A DNA stretch of 13,478 nucleotides from SM23-32 sp964434535. GTDB lineage: Bacteria > Planctomycetota > Brocadiia > SM23-32. The stretch covers positions 1-13,478 of the forward strand of contig CAYSWA010000055.1 of the NCBI GenBank assembly GCA_964434535.1. Direction: 5' to 3'. The notes below the pieces were generated by a model, which was given only the letters and a program-made list of their open reading frames with translations, was not told the DNA's origin and did not search any database. Made by a program: the position numbers and the translations under genes. Below, piece after piece: positions 5,736 to 13,446 of this stretch; within the stretch, counting starts at the first letter, position 1, and every line of letters begins with the position of its first letter.

Positions 5736-7162
5736 CGCGCAGGGCCGTAGCCGCGAAGGTCTCGCAAGGGCGCCTTCTGGTCCTGCGCGCGCGCCGGGAT
5801 GGGGACGAGCTCCGCGTCGAGTCGGCCGCGGCGTTCGACCTGGAAGCCGAGGGGCAGGATGCAGAGCAGGTGCGGGACGCGCTCGCCGCCGGAGGCTTCC
5901 TCGGCTGGCCGACCGCTCTCTCGCTGCCCTCGAGCAGTGCCTTTGCCTTCTGCCACCGCCCGCGCGTCGCCGACCGTGCTGCGGTTCGCCGCACGCTGCG
6001 ATACGAGGTGGAGGATCGCCTGCCGATCGCCGTGGACGAACTCACGCTCGACTTCGCGGGCGATGCGGGTCTGGAGGAGAACGACGGCCGCGTGGTCGTG
6101 GCGGCGGTCCGCGAGGAGGAGGCGGAGGCTGCCGCGGCGACGCTGAGCCGAGCTGGCCTTCCTCCCCTACAGGTGACCGTGGACTGCCTCGTCGTCACCG
6201 GCGCCTACAGCGCCCTGGGCGTTCTGAACGGCTGCGGACGCGCGCTCTGCATGCACTGCGGCCCCGACGGCGTCGACGTCATACGCACTCGGGGCGGTTA
6301 CCTGGAGGACGTTCGCGGCATCCCCGCAGCTCATGCGGACGATGGCACGGCCCGGCAGATGCCGCCGCTCCTTCGCTGCTCGGTCGAAGAAGCCGTGCTC
6401 TCGGACGGAGTCGATCGCGTCGTGACCTCCGGTTCGCGTGAGGCCCGGGGCTGGCTTGATGAAGCCTGCAACGGCCTCGAGGTCATCTCGCTGGGGGGCG
6501 CGGCCTGCCCGGCTCCGGTCGAAGGACTCAGCCCGGAGGAACGGGAGCTAGTCCTCGGCCCCGCGCTGCCCCTCGTGGGAGCGGCAGCGGCTCTGCTCGG
6601 GCTGCCGACCCGGGCTCCGGTGAACCTGCTCGATGCCGAGGGACAACTGCGCGGTTGGGCGGAGACCGAGCGGACGCCGCTGCTGGTGGCGGCCGTCCTG
6701 CTCGTGCTGCTGGCCCTCCTCTGGGCGGCCGGGGGCGCGGCACGCCTGGCACGGGCCCAACGCAGACACGGCGAGGCCGGCGCGGGCCTTCTGGCCGCCT
6801 GGCAGGAGCTGAAGCCCGGCGCCCCCGTGCCGGTCGACCCCGTGAGGGCCGTTCGCAGCGAGGTCTCGGCGCGCCGTCTCCTCTCGGACCCGTCGGCCCC
6901 CGAGCCACTGGCACTTCTCGATTCCCTCGCGGCCCTGGCGAGCGCGCTGCCGGCGGATGCGGGGGCCCTCGCCTTCACGCGCATCCTGGCCACACCGGAA
7001 GGCGTCACGGTCGAGGGCAGGGCTGGGGAGTACGGCGAGGTGGATCAGCTCGTGCGGGCACTTGCCGAGCGGGGCTTCCGGCCGGCCGCCCCGGAGATGT
7101 CAGCGCGGGCCGGTGACGTGCAGTTCCGTGTCGCCCTGCGGAGGGCCGACGCCGATGAGTAG
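5732..7162 (+). CDS. gspL: Type II secretion platform protein GspL
   Basis: A 476-residue bitopic inner-membrane protein. The cytoplasmic part (about residues 1-310) has the actin-like PilM/GspL fold pattern: an opening KVSQGRLLVLRARRDG strand pair, TALSLPSS, RRTLRYEVEDRLPIAVDELTLD (the characteristic F/Y-E-x-E-x-x-x-P segment) and VVAAVREEEAE. One membrane segment lies at about 315-337 (LLVAAVLLVLLALLWAAGG). A periplasmic ferredoxin-like domain follows at about 395-470 (LLDSLAALASALP, then GVTVEGRAGEYGEVDQLVRAL). GspL recruits the GspE ATPase to the platform and pairs with GspM. The ATG at 5732 overlaps the gspK stop as ATGA, and the 3' end overlaps gspM by 8 bp. The fold order is clear even though sequence identity to model GspL proteins is probably low. 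Confidence 0.87.
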   Translation: MTRRAVAAKVSQGRLLVLRARRDGDELRVESAAAFDLEAEGQDAEQVRDALAAGGFLGWPTALSLPSSSAFAFCHRPRVADRAAVRRTLRYEVEDRLPIAVDELTLDFAGDAGLEENDGRVVVAAVREEEAEAAAATLSRAGLPPLQVTVDCLVVTGAYSALGVLNGCGRALCMHCGPDGVDVIRTRGGYLEDVRGIPAAHADDGTARQMPPLLRCSVEEAVLSDGVDRVVTSGSREARGWLDEACNGLEVISLGGAACPAPVEGLSPEERELVLGPALPLVGAAAALLGLPTRAPVNLLDAEGQLRGWAETERTPLLVAAVLLVLLALLWAAGGAARLARAQRRHGEAGAGLLAAWQELKPGAPVPVDPVRAVRSEVSARRLLSDPSAPEPLALLDSLAALASALPADAGALAFTRILATPEGVTVEGRAGEYGEVDQLVRALAERGFRPAAPEMSARAGDVQFRVALRRADADE

Positions 7163-7610
7163 GAGGGCGTACGTCCTTGCGGCTGCGTTCGTTGTTCTGG
7201 CCGTCACAGGCTGGTGGTCCAGAGCCCGCACGGCCCGCCTGGACAGTGAGGCAGCGGCTGCGGGGAGGCAGACCGCCGAAATCAGAGAACTGCTCGTCGA
7301 TTCGCGTCCCCTCGCTACCGCCGGTGCGGAGCATGGAGGTCCGACAGAGCACATAGGGCAGTCTGTGCAGCACGCGGCCCGGGAGGGTGGGCTCAATCCC
7401 GCGAACGTGCACGGCGTACGGCCGAGCACCGGGGCGAGCGGACGTCCCCGCTACCGCATGACGATCAAGGCTGCCAGGATTGAGCCCCTCGTCCGCTTTC
7501 TGCACGCTCTGGAGGTCGAAGAGAGGCTCCGAACGGTTGAGCTGGATCTGAGCCGGCCGAACGGCTCGCTGGCCTGGGACGCGTCCGTACTACTGGGGAG
7601 GCCGCGGTGA
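7155..7610 (+). CDS. gspM: Type II secretion platform protein GspM
   Basis: A 151-residue bitopic protein: a two- or three-residue cytoplasmic tail (MSRR), a membrane segment at about residues 5-21 (YVLAAAFVVLAVTGWWS), a helical stretch (ARTARLDSEAAAAGRQTAEIRELL), and a C-terminal ferredoxin-like domain in which YRMTIKAARIEPLVRFLHALE and LRTVELDLSRP match the GspM strand-helix-strand pattern. GspM stabilises GspL in the inner-membrane platform. Its position immediately after gspL (overlap 8 bp) and before gspE (overlap 4 bp) supports the call, since GspM sequences are poorly conserved. The open frame extends far upstream inside gspL, but only the ATG at 7155 places the membrane segment at the N-terminus. 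Confidence 0.82.
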   Translation: MSRRAYVLAAAFVVLAVTGWWSRARTARLDSEAAAAGRQTAEIRELLVDSRPLATAGAEHGGPTEHIGQSVQHAAREGGLNPANVHGVRPSTGASGRPRYRMTIKAARIEPLVRFLHALEVEERLRTVELDLSRPNGSLAWDASVLLGRPR

Positions 7611-9289
7611 GCGACGATGACGCAGAGGGCTTCCGCCCTGACGAGCAGGCGCTGCGCCGGTGCGCGGCGCGCTGCAGGGAGACGGGCGAGAGCGTGACGG
7701 AAGCGCTGGTCGCCGCCGGGGCGGGGACCGAAGGAGAGATCCTGGGCTACTTCGCGCGGAGGTTGGGCGTGCCGCTGCTGGAGGGGCTCGACGGGCTCGG
7801 CGTTCCGGCGGCGTTTACCGAGCGGGTGCCGGTCGACTTCGCCCGCCGGCATGGCGTCGTAGCCGTCAGCAACGGCAACGGGGTCATGTCCGTGGCGACG
7901 TCTTCGCCACTCGACTTCCGGCCCCTCGACGACGTGGCGAAGGTGCTCGGGGCCGAGGTCCGGCCGGCGCTCGCGCCCCGCGAGGAGATCCTCGCGCTGC
8001 TGGACTCGGCGTACGGCGAGGCGGCCCGTTCCGCGCACAGGGTCTCCGAAGACCTGGACAGTCTCGACGAGCTCGTGCGCCAGAGCAGGGAACTCCTCGA
8101 CGGCGAGGACCTCCTGGAGCTGGCAGGGAAGCCGCCCATCGTGCGGCTCGTGAACCGGCTGCTTCTGCAGGCCCTGGAGCTGCGGGCGAGCGATATCCAC
8201 TTCCGCCCGCGCGAGGACCGGCTCCAGGTGCGCTTCCGCGTCGACGGCGTCCTGCACGAGGCGCTGGCGCTTCCGCGTGAGCTTCACCGGCCGCTCGTGA
8301 GCCGCATCAAGGTGATGGGGCGGATGGACGTGGCCGAGCGGCGCCTCGCCCAGGACGGTCGGTCGACCGTGGCCATCGGCGACAGGGAAGTGGACCTGCG
8401 GATAGCGAGTCTCCCGACGTCCTACGGCGAGCAGGTGGTCGTGCGCGCCCTGGACCGCGAGGGCGGCCTGCGCTCGCTCGGCCAGCTCGGCATGGAGGAG
8501 CCCGTGCAGCGCGCTTTCCGTGCACTGATCGGCTCCTCGCATGGCATCATCCTGGCCACGGGCCCGACCGGCAGCGGGAAGACCACGACGCTCTACGCCG
8601 CCTTGGGCGAGCTCGACGCGGACGAGAAGCACATCCTTACACTCGAGGACCCGATCGAGTATCAGCTGCCCGGCGTGAGCCAGACGCAGGTCAACTACAA
8701 GAAGGGGCTGACGTTCGCGAGCGGGCTCCGCAGCGTCCTGCGGCAGGACCCCGACGTCATCCTGGTCGGCGAGATACGGGACATCGAGACCGCCCGCATG
8801 GCGATTCAGAGCGCCCTCACGGGCCACCTGGTGCTCTCGACGCTGCACACGAACGATGCGCTCACCGCCATTACCCGCCTCGTCGATCTCGGCGTCGCGC
8901 CTTACCTCGTCAGCTCGTCGGTGATCGGCGTGCTGGCGCAGCGGCTCGTGCGGAAGGTCTGCGACGGCTGCCGGCAGGAGGTCCAGCCCGCCCCGGGGCT
9001 GCTCGACCGTCTCGGGATCGCGAGGCCGCCGGGGCCCCTCCAGGCCGGGCAAGGCTGCCAGGGGTGCCTGCAAACCGGCTACCTGGGCCGGACGGGTGTC
9101 TTCGAGCTGCTCGTGGTGGATCAGTCGGTCAGGGAGGCCGTGGCGGAGGGCAGGCGCGTCGAGGCGCTCAAACCTTCCCTGGTGGAGCGCGGCCTGCGAA
9201 CGCTGCGGATGGACGGCATCGCGAAAGCCGCCAGAGGAACGACGACCTTGGAGGAGGTAGCGCGTGTCACGCAGAGGGATGATCTGTAG
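7607..9289 (+). CDS. gspE: Type II secretion ATPase GspE
   Basis: A 560-residue cytoplasmic hexameric ATPase that powers pseudopilus assembly. The N-terminal MshEN/GspE_N-type domain covers about residues 1-140 (LRRCAARCRETGESVTEAL; GYFARRLGVPLLEGL). The catalytic part has ALELRASDIHFRPRED at about 190-205, Walker A GPTGSGKTT at 319-327, an Asp-box region (LTLEDPIEYQLPG), an RQDPD motif ending at 383, Walker B ILVGEIRD with Glu389, and a His-box GHLVLSTLHTND. Near 450-485 two CxxC pairs (CDGC, CQGC) form the zinc-binding subdomain found in GspE/PilB, followed by GRTGVFELL. All key residues are intact. The GTG start overlaps the gspM stop and has GGGGAGG five bases upstream. The 3' end overlaps gspD by 26 bp. 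Confidence 0.97.
   Translation: MSDDDAEGFRPDEQALRRCAARCRETGESVTEALVAAGAGTEGEILGYFARRLGVPLLEGLDGLGVPAAFTERVPVDFARRHGVVAVSNGNGVMSVATSSPLDFRPLDDVAKVLGAEVRPALAPREEILALLDSAYGEAARSAHRVSEDLDSLDELVRQSRELLDGEDLLELAGKPPIVRLVNRLLLQALELRASDIHFRPREDRLQVRFRVDGVLHEALALPRELHRPLVSRIKVMGRMDVAERRLAQDGRSTVAIGDREVDLRIASLPTSYGEQVVVRALDREGGLRSLGQLGMEEPVQRAFRALIGSSHGIILATGPTGSGKTTTLYAALGELDADEKHILTLEDPIEYQLPGVSQTQVNYKKGLTFASGLRSVLRQDPDVILVGEIRDIETARMAIQSALTGHLVLSTLHTNDALTAITRLVDLGVAPYLVSSSVIGVLAQRLVRKVCDGCRQEVQPAPGLLDRLGIARPPGPLQAGQGCQGCLQTGYLGRTGVFELLVVDQSVREAVAEGRRVEALKPSLVERGLRTLRMDGIAKAARGTTTLEEVARVTQRDDL
9250..9258 (+). promoter_or_regulatory. Strong ribosome binding site for gspD inside gspE
   Basis: GGAGGAGGT at 9250-9258 lies five bases before the GTG at 9264, within the last codons of gspE. 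It is the closest match to the anti-Shine-Dalgarno complement I noticed in the operon. It fixes the secretin start and suggests that gspD is translated independently of gspE at a high rate. Confidence 0.6.
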
Positions 9290-11744
9290 AACGTCGGCGC
9301 GATGCGCTGGCCTCGTCGCCATCGGGCTGGCGCTTATGTCCGCGGGCGCGGCGGCCCTCGCCGGCGAGGACGCGCCGGAAGCGACTGTCACCCTCAGCTT
9401 CGCTCAGGCCGTGCGGCTCGTCGACCTGGTGGAATACGTGAGCGCACGGACGGAGTCGCGTTTCATCTACGACGAGACGCTCGCGGGCGAGGTCTTCGTG
9501 CGCAGCCCGGTCCAGGTCCGCGTGGCGCACCTCGTGCCTCTGCTCAGGAGCATCCTGGGCTTCAAGGGCTACCAGGTCACCGAGGAGGCGGGCTGGCATA
9601 CGATACGGCGCGGCGGGCGGGCCGAGGTGGCCCGGCAAGAGGCGCCGAGCGCGATCTTCCTGTCCTCCGATCCGCCGGACGAACTGAGGCCGGACGCCGT
9701 CTATTCCATGGTCCTTGAACTCCGCCACGTCGCTCCTGAGGAGTTCGCCGGCGCCGTCACCGGGCTTGCGGGCGTTGCGCCGGTGCGCGTTCAGCAGGGC
9801 CGGGGGCTGGCCATCACCGACTACGGCCGCCGGATCGCGGCGGTACTCGAGGTGGCAGAACTGCTGGACGCGCCGTCGGCGCCGTTGATGGTCGTCTCTT
9901 ACACCTTCCAGCACGTGCAGGCGCCCCAGGTTAAGGACATGGCGATCGGGCTTCTGAGAACGCGCATCCTGCCCGAGCTGGCGGACGCCGGCGCGGGGGT
10001 CCGGGGCCCGGCTCTCCTGCTGGACCAGGCCGCTAACCGGGTTATCCTCCTGGTTCCCCCCGAGCGGGCCGAGGAATGTCTCGGCCTGCTGGCCAGCGTC
10101 GATGTGGGAGGCGAGGCCGCAGTGCGCGTCCACCCACTTCGAGGCGTCGACGCGGAACAGGGGATCAGAGCCGTCACCCAAGCCTTGCGCGCCCGGGCGC
10201 CGGGACTCAAAGAGGTCTCCGTCGAACGAGTTGCCCCCGACCGGCTGCTGGTCGTCGGCCCACCCAGCGTCCAGGACGTGGTTGCAAACGCCCTCTCCAT
10301 CCTGCAGGCCGGTGGCGGGCTCAACGTGCGGTACTACGTGGTCGCGCACGTGCCGGCAACGCGCATCCTGTCCCTTGCCGGGGCGCTTCTCGGCGTCGGC
10401 GGGCCGACCGGTCAAACAGCGGAAATGCTCATGGTGGCCGCCGAAGAGAACACATTGATCGCACGCCTCTCCGAAGACAAGCACAGCCGGCTCCAGGACA
10501 TCATCGAGCGGTTCGACACCCCCCAGCAGGCCGTGCGTTCCACAAGGACGCAATTCTACCAGATCCGCAACACGAGCGCGCCCGAACTGGCCAGGCGCCT
10601 GAGGCTCGTTCTCGGGGTCACGCAGGGAGAAGGCGCCGGCTTCGGCCCCGAAGCCCTTGAAAGTGTCGTCGCACGCAGCCAGTACCTGGGCGTGAAGCCT
10701 CTGCCCGCGCATCTCGCCGCCAGCCCGCCCGACGCCCGTGCCTCGGCTGCCGTGAGGCCCGAAGCCACCCAGGACCAGCCGCGCGCCGCCACCGACCAGG
10801 AGCTGATCCGCATCGTGGCCGACGAGAACACCAATGCCATCGTCGTCCGAGCCCCCGTCGATTACCATGAGACCGTAGGCACGCTCATCGACTACCTCGA
10901 CCGTCGCCGGCCGCAGGTCCTGATCGAGGCAACCATCGCCTCGGTCTCTCTGGACAGCGACCTCGCCATCGCCGTCGAGCTGCTTCATAACGCCGAGACG
11001 GGCACGTTCAATGCCCTTGTCTTCAGCTCCTTCGGCCTCTCGGCCGTCGATCTGGCCACAGGAACGCTGACGCTCAGGCCCGGCTCCGGGTTCAACGCCA
11101 GCATAGTAGACCCCGACGGCACGAGCGCCATCATCCGGGCCCTCCGCTCGGACAGCAAGAGCCGTGTGCTCGCCGAGCCCCGGCTCCTGGTCAACGACAA
11201 CGCCGAGGGACGCTTCGAGAGCGTGCAGGAAGAGCCGTTCACCAGCATCAACGTCGGCGACACCGTCTCCACCACGAGCTTCGCCGGCTACGCTGAAGCG
11301 GGGCTGACCATCGTCGTGACGCCCCGGATTAGCGAGGGCAACTTCGTGGTGCTTGACTACCAGATCACGAGCCGTGACTTCGGCGAGACCAGCGCCGGGC
11401 CGGGCGTGCCGCCGGCGCGCACCAGCGACGTCATCGCCAGCAGCGTGACAGTGCCCGACGGGCACACGGCCGTCGTCGGCGGGCTCTCACGCAACCGAAG
11501 CTCCCTGGTGGAGAACCGCGTGCCCATTCTTGGCCGAATCCCTCTGTTGGGAGTGCTGTTCCGTTCGCGCACAAAGGGCGCCAGCGGCTCCAGGCTCTTC
11601 GTCTTCCTCCGACCCGTTGTGTTGCGGGACGAGGACTTCGCCGACCTGAAGGGCATCTCTGGCGCCGACCTCATGGAGAGCACCGCGCCGGCGTCCGGAC
11701 TGGACGCCATCTACCCGCCCGTCGAGCCGAGGATCATGCGATGA
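9264..11744 (+). CDS. gspD: Outer-membrane secretin GspD with an extended periplasmic region
   Basis: An 826-residue secretin that forms the outer-membrane gate of the T2SS. The N-terminus is a signal peptide (hydrophobic core GLVAIGLALMSAGAAALA, cleavage near residue 33). An N0 domain follows at about 45-118. Then come five KH-like N-type repeats at about 147-205, 210-282, 286-351, 355-421 and 428-548; the last contains a long insertion (about 458-515) rich in Ala/Pro. Family members usually have three after N0. The secretin core runs from about 550 to 790: RPQVLIEATIASVSL, SRVLAEPRLLVNDN, AGLTIVVTPRIS, VPDGHTAVVGGLS (near 730) and VPILGRIPLLGVLFR (near 753-767), ending LFVFLRPVVL. No clear C-terminal S-domain is seen; the tail is only about 40 residues. 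This fits a need for a pilotin or assembly factor other than GspS. The GTG start is supported by a strong ribosome binding site; gspC overlaps the stop by 4 bp. Confidence 0.95.
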   Translation: MSRRGMICRTSARCAGLVAIGLALMSAGAAALAGEDAPEATVTLSFAQAVRLVDLVEYVSARTESRFIYDETLAGEVFVRSPVQVRVAHLVPLLRSILGFKGYQVTEEAGWHTIRRGGRAEVARQEAPSAIFLSSDPPDELRPDAVYSMVLELRHVAPEEFAGAVTGLAGVAPVRVQQGRGLAITDYGRRIAAVLEVAELLDAPSAPLMVVSYTFQHVQAPQVKDMAIGLLRTRILPELADAGAGVRGPALLLDQAANRVILLVPPERAEECLGLLASVDVGGEAAVRVHPLRGVDAEQGIRAVTQALRARAPGLKEVSVERVAPDRLLVVGPPSVQDVVANALSILQAGGGLNVRYYVVAHVPATRILSLAGALLGVGGPTGQTAEMLMVAAEENTLIARLSEDKHSRLQDIIERFDTPQQAVRSTRTQFYQIRNTSAPELARRLRLVLGVTQGEGAGFGPEALESVVARSQYLGVKPLPAHLAASPPDARASAAVRPEATQDQPRAATDQELIRIVADENTNAIVVRAPVDYHETVGTLIDYLDRRRPQVLIEATIASVSLDSDLAIAVELLHNAETGTFNALVFSSFGLSAVDLATGTLTLRPGSGFNASIVDPDGTSAIIRALRSDSKSRVLAEPRLLVNDNAEGRFESVQEEPFTSINVGDTVSTTSFAGYAEAGLTIVVTPRISEGNFVVLDYQITSRDFGETSAGPGVPPARTSDVIASSVTVPDGHTAVVGGLSRNRSSLVENRVPILGRIPLLGVLFRSRTKGASGSRLFVFLRPVVLRDEDFADLKGISGADLMESTAPASGLDAIYPPVEPRIMR

Positions 11745-12298
11745 GATCGCTCAGGGGACCCGGGCTGGCCCGCGCGCTGCGCGTCTCCAGGGCAGCGGTG
11801 TGGGCTGCTGTGGCGATGCTGGCGGCCCTCGTCCTCTGGCAGGCGGCGGGACTGGTGTGTGCGCTCACGCCGCGACATGCTGACGGCCCGGACGCCTCCG
11901 TGGCGGCTCGGCCTTCGCTCGAACCAAGCATGGCGTCTCTGCCCAACTCGGAGGCATTCTCCATCATCTGGGAGAGGCTGGAGGTGCCCGTCCAGGCGCA
12001 GCCTCGGGTCGTGGCCGCGCCGAAGCCCGCCCCGCCGCAGCCTCCGCCGAATCCCTATCCCGACCTGCGGCTGCTCGGCACCTTCGTCGAAGAAGGGCAC
12101 AGCTACGCGCTGATCCAGGTCAGAAAAGGGGTGGTGAAGCTCCTCGCCGAAGGCGACTCGCACGAGGACCTGAGCGTCCTCTCCGTCGAGCCGGACACCG
12201 CAATCCTCGCCCTCCCGCACACCACGCTCCCTATCGGGTTACCGCACAGGGCCCCGCCCATCCCTGACGCCGGGCTGCAGGCGGAGAGGGCTCACTAA
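11741..12298 (+). CDS. gspC: GspC-like coupling protein without PDZ domain
   Basis: A 185-residue bitopic inner-membrane protein: a short basic cytoplasmic tail, a membrane segment at about residues 17-42 (RAAVWAAVAMLAALVLWQAA), a linker, a Pro-rich stretch at about 86-105 (KPAPPQPPPNPYP), then a homology-region (HR)-like domain at about 107-165. The HR pattern is visible as DLRLLGTFVEEGHSYALIQV and GVVKLLAEGDSHEDLSVLSVEPDTAIL. In T2SS the GspC HR domain binds N0 of GspD and joins the platform to the secretin. Model GspC proteins continue with a PDZ or coiled-coil domain that affects substrate selection; here only about 20 residues follow. It is the last operon gene, overlaps gspD as ATGA, and abuts a rearranged region. 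PulP/PilP-type HR proteins are an alternative label. The HR call is confident; the gspC symbol is slightly less so. Confidence 0.8.
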   Translation: MRSLRGPGLARALRVSRAAVWAAVAMLAALVLWQAAGLVCALTPRHADGPDASVAARPSLEPSMASLPNSEAFSIIWERLEVPVQAQPRVVAAPKPAPPQPPPNPYPDLRLLGTFVEEGHSYALIQVRKGVVKLLAEGDSHEDLSVLSVEPDTAILALPHTTLPIGLPHRAPPIPDAGLQAERAH

Positions 12299-12553
12299 TG
12301 GCAGCCTGCTCGCGGTGGTGCGGTCGGGCGAGTTCCGGGCTGACCTCCGTCACCGGCTCGACATGCTGTTGATCCACGTGCCGCCGCTGAGGGAGCATGT
12401 CGAGGACATCGCCAGCATCGTGCGGCAGCTCTTGCCCGCAACGTGCGTCAGCTCATCAAGGTGATGAAACGCTCGCCCTGCCTCGGCCTGCCGATCGCGC
12501 AGGTGCTGCACGACGAGCGGCGGCTCGGCCCCCTGGTGGAATGGAGCCCTTAG
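12297..12553 (+). pseudogene. Remnant of a sigma-54-dependent (NtrC-type) transcription activator
   Basis: Starting at the gspC stop, the frame from 12297 to a TGA at 12462-12464 encodes GSLLAVVRSGEFRADLRHRL followed by DMLLIHVPPLREHVEDIASI. This matches the AAA+ sigma-54 activator segment normally written G-x-F-R-x-D-L-x-x-R-L ... P-P-L-R-x-R-x-x-D-I. From about 12437 a second frame (TAG at 12551-12553) reads RNVRQLIKVMKRS, corresponding to the conserved G-N-V-R-x-L that ends the AAA+ domain. The roughly 30-40 residues normally between the two motifs are missing, so the gene has an internal deletion with frameshift. The 5' two-thirds (Walker A, GAFTGA loop, any receiver domain) and the DNA-binding end are also absent. 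The fragment cannot be functional. Whether it once regulated the secretion operon is speculation. Confidence 0.82.
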
Positions 12554-13446
12554 GAGTCTGTCGGACTTTGCGCAGGGCCCAGCCAGTGTACTACCATACG
12601 GATACCATGGGTGCAAAGTTCAAAACCGTCGACCGCCGCACGCCCCTGCTGATGCCGCCCGATCTGCGCGATTGGGTCCCAGAGGACGACATGGTCCACT
12701 TCGTGATCGAGGCCGTCGCCGACCTGCCGGCAACCGCCTTCAAAGTCAACCACCGCGGCACCGGCTCGCGGCAGTATCCCCCCAGGATGATGCTGGCGCT
12801 GCTTGTCTACTGCTATGCCAACGGGATATTCAGCTCCAGAAAGATCGAGCTGGCCACATATCGCGACGTGGCCGTCCGGTATCTGACCGCCGACACCCAT
12901 CCGGACCACTCTACGATCTGCGAGTTCCGCACCTCGAACCAGGAGGCGGTGGCGGAGGGATTTCTTCATGTGCTGGCCCTGGCCCGCCAGATGGGCGTTC
13001 TGCAGGTGGGCACCATCAGCGTGGACGGCTCCCAGCTGAAGGCCAACGCCTCCAAGTACAAAAACGTCTCCTACGAGCGCGCCGCCCAGCTGGAGCAGAA
13101 GCTCCAAGAGGACATCGCCGAGCTGCTGAAGCGAGCCGAGCAGGCCGACCGGGAAGATGAAGACGACGGCCAGAGGCTGCCCGAGGAGCTCGGGCGGCGC
13201 CAGAAGCTGCTTGAGAAGATGCGCCAGGCACGTCGCCGGCTGGAGGAGCAGGCACGCCGACGAGCCGAAAGCCAACAGGCCGACTACCAGCAGAAGCTCA
13301 GGCGCCGAGAGCAGCGCGAGGGCAGAAGGAAAGGCCCCATCCCGAAGCCCCCCCGCGAGGAGCCCGAACCGGACGATCAGGTGAACCTGACCGACCCGGA
13401 CTCCCGGATCATGCGCAAAAACAAACGTAACACTTCAGCCGTCTGA
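12554..13446 (+). mobile_element. IS1182-type insertion sequence, left part only
   Basis: The element appears to begin near 12554, where GAGTCTGTCGGACTTTGC follows directly on the activator remnant. That end contains the imperfect palindrome AGTC-TGTCG-GACT (12555-12567), resembling terminal sequences I associate with IS1182-type elements. The transposase starts 50 bp inside. Coding sequence breaks off at about 13428, well before the end of a full transposase, and no right inverted repeat is seen before the window ends. The left boundary is inferred from the end of regulator homology; target duplication cannot be checked with one end. Confidence 0.6.
12607..13446 (+). pseudogene. Truncated IS1182-family transposase
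   Basis: A 279-residue product where intact IS1182 transposases are usually about 450-550 residues. The N-terminus reads KFKTVDRRTPLLMPPDLRDW. The DUF772 domain follows at about residues 50-120: YPPRMMLALLVYCYANGIFS, SRKIE and HPDHSTICEFR. The first catalytic Asp is D140 in ISVDGSQLKANASKYK. The expected basic, Glu/Gln-rich coiled-coil insertion spans about 155-245. The conserved DPDSRIMRKNKR segment is reached at 13393-13428, and then the sequence switches to NTSAV and stops. The remaining DDE fold, including the second Asp and the Glu, is missing, so it cannot be catalytically active. The ATG at 12607 is the natural start; the frame is open further upstream only through unrelated sequence. 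Confidence 0.88.

Noticed and set aside
1822..12298. Type IV pilus or competence system instead of T2SS
   Set aside because: GspK with NVNTAP, GspG with DPWHN and the calcium loop, GspH/I/J order, and a single-chain GspL with a GspC-type HR protein favour T2SS. No PilT, PilY1 or major pilin gene is present.
12397..12606. N-terminal extension of the transposase frame back to 12397
   Set aside because: The extra 70 residues match nothing in the family, and in another frame the same bases encode the sigma-54 activator remnant. The family start motif lies right after ATG 12607.
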